From assembly GCA_907165065.1 (NCBI GenBank), contig OU015535.1, positions 1,736,001 to 1,800,000 on the forward strand: 64,000 nt of DNA, read 5' to 3'. Made by a program: the position numbers and the translations under genes. The stretch's first letter is position 1; each line of letters begins with the position of its first letter. Shown here in pieces: positions 62,322 to 64,000 of this stretch. The stretch comes from Caprimulgus europaeus. Lineage: Eukaryota > Chordata > Aves > Caprimulgiformes > Caprimulgidae. The notes under the pieces were generated by a model. It was given only the letters and a program-made list of their open reading frames with translations. It did no database searches and was not told the DNA's origin.

Positions 62322-62679
62322 GAACTTTCACATGTATTTGTTTTCTTTCAAAGGAACTTGAACTTTCACGTGTATTTGTTTTCCAGCACAGGCTTGAATG
62401 TCCTTCCTGTTGGACAGTGCCTTTCCTAAAGGATGCTGTGAAGCCAAGAAATGTGTAATGTGTATATGAAGGACATATCAATGATTCTGATTAATCTTTT
62501 CTCATGAGATTGTTGGAGTGGACATTTTAGTGCCTTGCTAGACTTTATTCCAGTGGGAATTCTCCTTTCTATTTATTGATAACTTTAGAAATAGTATGTA
62601 AAATTGCATGTCCTTCCCCATTCCTCCAGCCACAATTTGATTAAGTACCAATAATAATTACTAGGAAATTGTCACATTG
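62322..62679 (-). repeat. Right arm of a long inverted repeat
   Basis: Reverse complement of 61085-61443. Outside the matched arm, toward the spacer, this side carries a further partial copy of the tandem unit (TTTCAGAGGAACTTGAACTT near 62308), so the tandem repeat has one more unit here than in the left arm. Confidence 0.95.
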
Positions 62680-64000
62680 CCACACCTGAGACATGATTTG
62701 TGTTTATTTTCTTTAGAACAAAATAACATTTCTTAGTTGTATTGCAATAAAAAAAAAATCTTACTGGTACAGAACTTTAAGAGATATATATGCCTATCTT
62801 TATATATAAAAAGATAATATAAGTAATTTGGGAACAAAGATAGACTTAGTACACCCTGATGCACTCCCAGTGTGAGAAATACTTGCTTTTTAGGAAGTAT
62901 GAAAGCCAGGGATCCTTCATCATGTTCACACAGAAGAGAATTTCAGAAAAAGATGACCCCTCCTGTTTTCCTCACCATCTTCTATCTGACCAACAGAATC
63001 AGAGCAAAACAAAAATATGTTTTTCAACTCTCTCAGCAAAACTTCTCCTCATGTGTAAGGAGCATCTCATTTCTTATTTTTATTCCACAGGAAGTTATTT
63101 TGACAAAGCTGTGCTGATCACAAACGTGATGGTAATAAACCTCCCTCATTTCTTAGGCTAATAGGCTGCTCATCAGCTGAAGCTTGTCAATGACCAGCAA
63201 TTAGCACCCTTCTCATTTAGCTACTGCGATTGCACCAATTCTTCTATTAGTGCTGCTTGCAGCTTATATCATCTTGATTTGGGGTGTGTGGTGATTTAAA
63301 GCAGCAGCAAGGGGTGGAGACTTTTCTTGCTTTCCTCACTGCCAGAAAAGCTGGAAAAAAACACCAAAACAAGGGGTAAGGCAGCCCAGGTCCCTGCCTG
63401 CTGACCTGCTGGGTGTTGCAGGCTTCCCTTTCTTCTTCCCCTCCAGTCCTCCTCTGTCAGCAGGTACTCATGAAAGTATCTGTTACTCTCTCAAGTTTAA
63501 CTATGATTTTTGTTTTTTCTTATGAAATAAGGGATTAACTTCAAGGTGAGTAAATTCTGCTGGCTCAGCTTGGTTTTTTTATAGTGTTCCAGTTAAAATT
63601 ATTTATTTTTGTAAAATCCCTTGTCTTTAGGCTATATGGCTACTACAAGGGAGACAGAAATGTCCTCATGGGGACTTGGCAGAGCCCCCAGGAGTTTGCA
63701 GCTTCACAGCTCTGTAAAAAGCTGTTATGGCTGAACCAAAATGTGCAATTGAGTTTGTTTTTTCTGGGCTCTCCCCATTTAAGAGCAGTATTAACTTTGC
63801 CCCTGAAACTGAGTTCTTAATAGTTAGGACCAAAGCTTTTCACACTAATAACATGCTGTTTGAGTAGTGCCTGAGGTTGGCATTACAGAATTGTTGATTT
63901 ATAAAATTAATGAAAGTAAAATACAAACAATGTTAGAAATCCTTGAGTATGCCCCTAAACCAGGGCATTTCAAATAAGTACTTATTGTGAATTGTACATC
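62680..64000. other. Intergenic, no gene recognised
   Basis: AT-rich flank of the inverted repeat. No exon, RNA gene or transposon was recognised to the end of the window. Confidence 0.6.

Noticed and set aside
55351..64000. Exons of NUP210, the expected divergent neighbour
   Set aside because: No frame with nucleoporin or Ig-like sequence and no further CpG island on this side.
1..64000. CRISPR arrays, bacterial operons, riboswitches or tRNA/rRNA genes
   Set aside because: The window is vertebrate nuclear DNA. I saw no spaced direct repeats, and no sequence with both tRNA A and B boxes in functional form.

Overview
This is nuclear DNA from a bird. The evidence is several copies of the avian CR1 LINE, with the characteristic [16 protein letters not shown] reverse-transcriptase C-terminus and the 3' end GGTTGGACTxGATGAxCTT...TTCCAA, together with small GT-AG introns, one compact CpG island, and a deacetylase gene whose exons line up with the vertebrate gene without gaps. 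The species cannot be fixed from the sequence alone.

The window contains one protein-coding gene that I can support: HDAC11, the only class IV histone deacetylase, on the minus strand from the CpG-island promoter near 55 kb down to a stop codon at 25,910. I placed all ten coding exons with GT-AG borders and consistent phases. Together they encode a 356-residue protein with the metal and catalytic residues in place (H142, H143, D181, H183, D261, Y304). The initiator codon is itself split by intron 1 (AT at the end of exon 1, G at the start of exon 2).

Layout: 1-25.2 kb is intergenic DNA downstream of HDAC11. It holds two CR1 fragments, a likely ancient tRNA-derived SINE, an unexplained 264-codon open frame at 4.7-5.5 kb and a 554-bp polypurine minisatellite at 21.6-22.2 kb. 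From 25.3 to about 55.1 kb lies HDAC11 with nine introns, one of which carries a long antisense CR1 and one a sense CR1. From 54.5 to 55.35 kb is the CpG island. From 55.4 to 64 kb is AT-rich intergenic DNA with a short CR1 tail, an LTR-like segment near 59 kb, and a pair of 359-bp inverted arms (about 96% identical, 878-bp spacer) at 61.1-62.7 kb.

In human, HDAC11 lies between NUP210 (divergent) and FBLN2 (downstream, same strand). No exon of either neighbour was found here. I saw no clear new multi-gene system. The strongest unusual signals are the intron-split start codon, the inverted repeat, the nested 17/23/29-bp polypurine minisatellite and the unexplained 264-codon frame.
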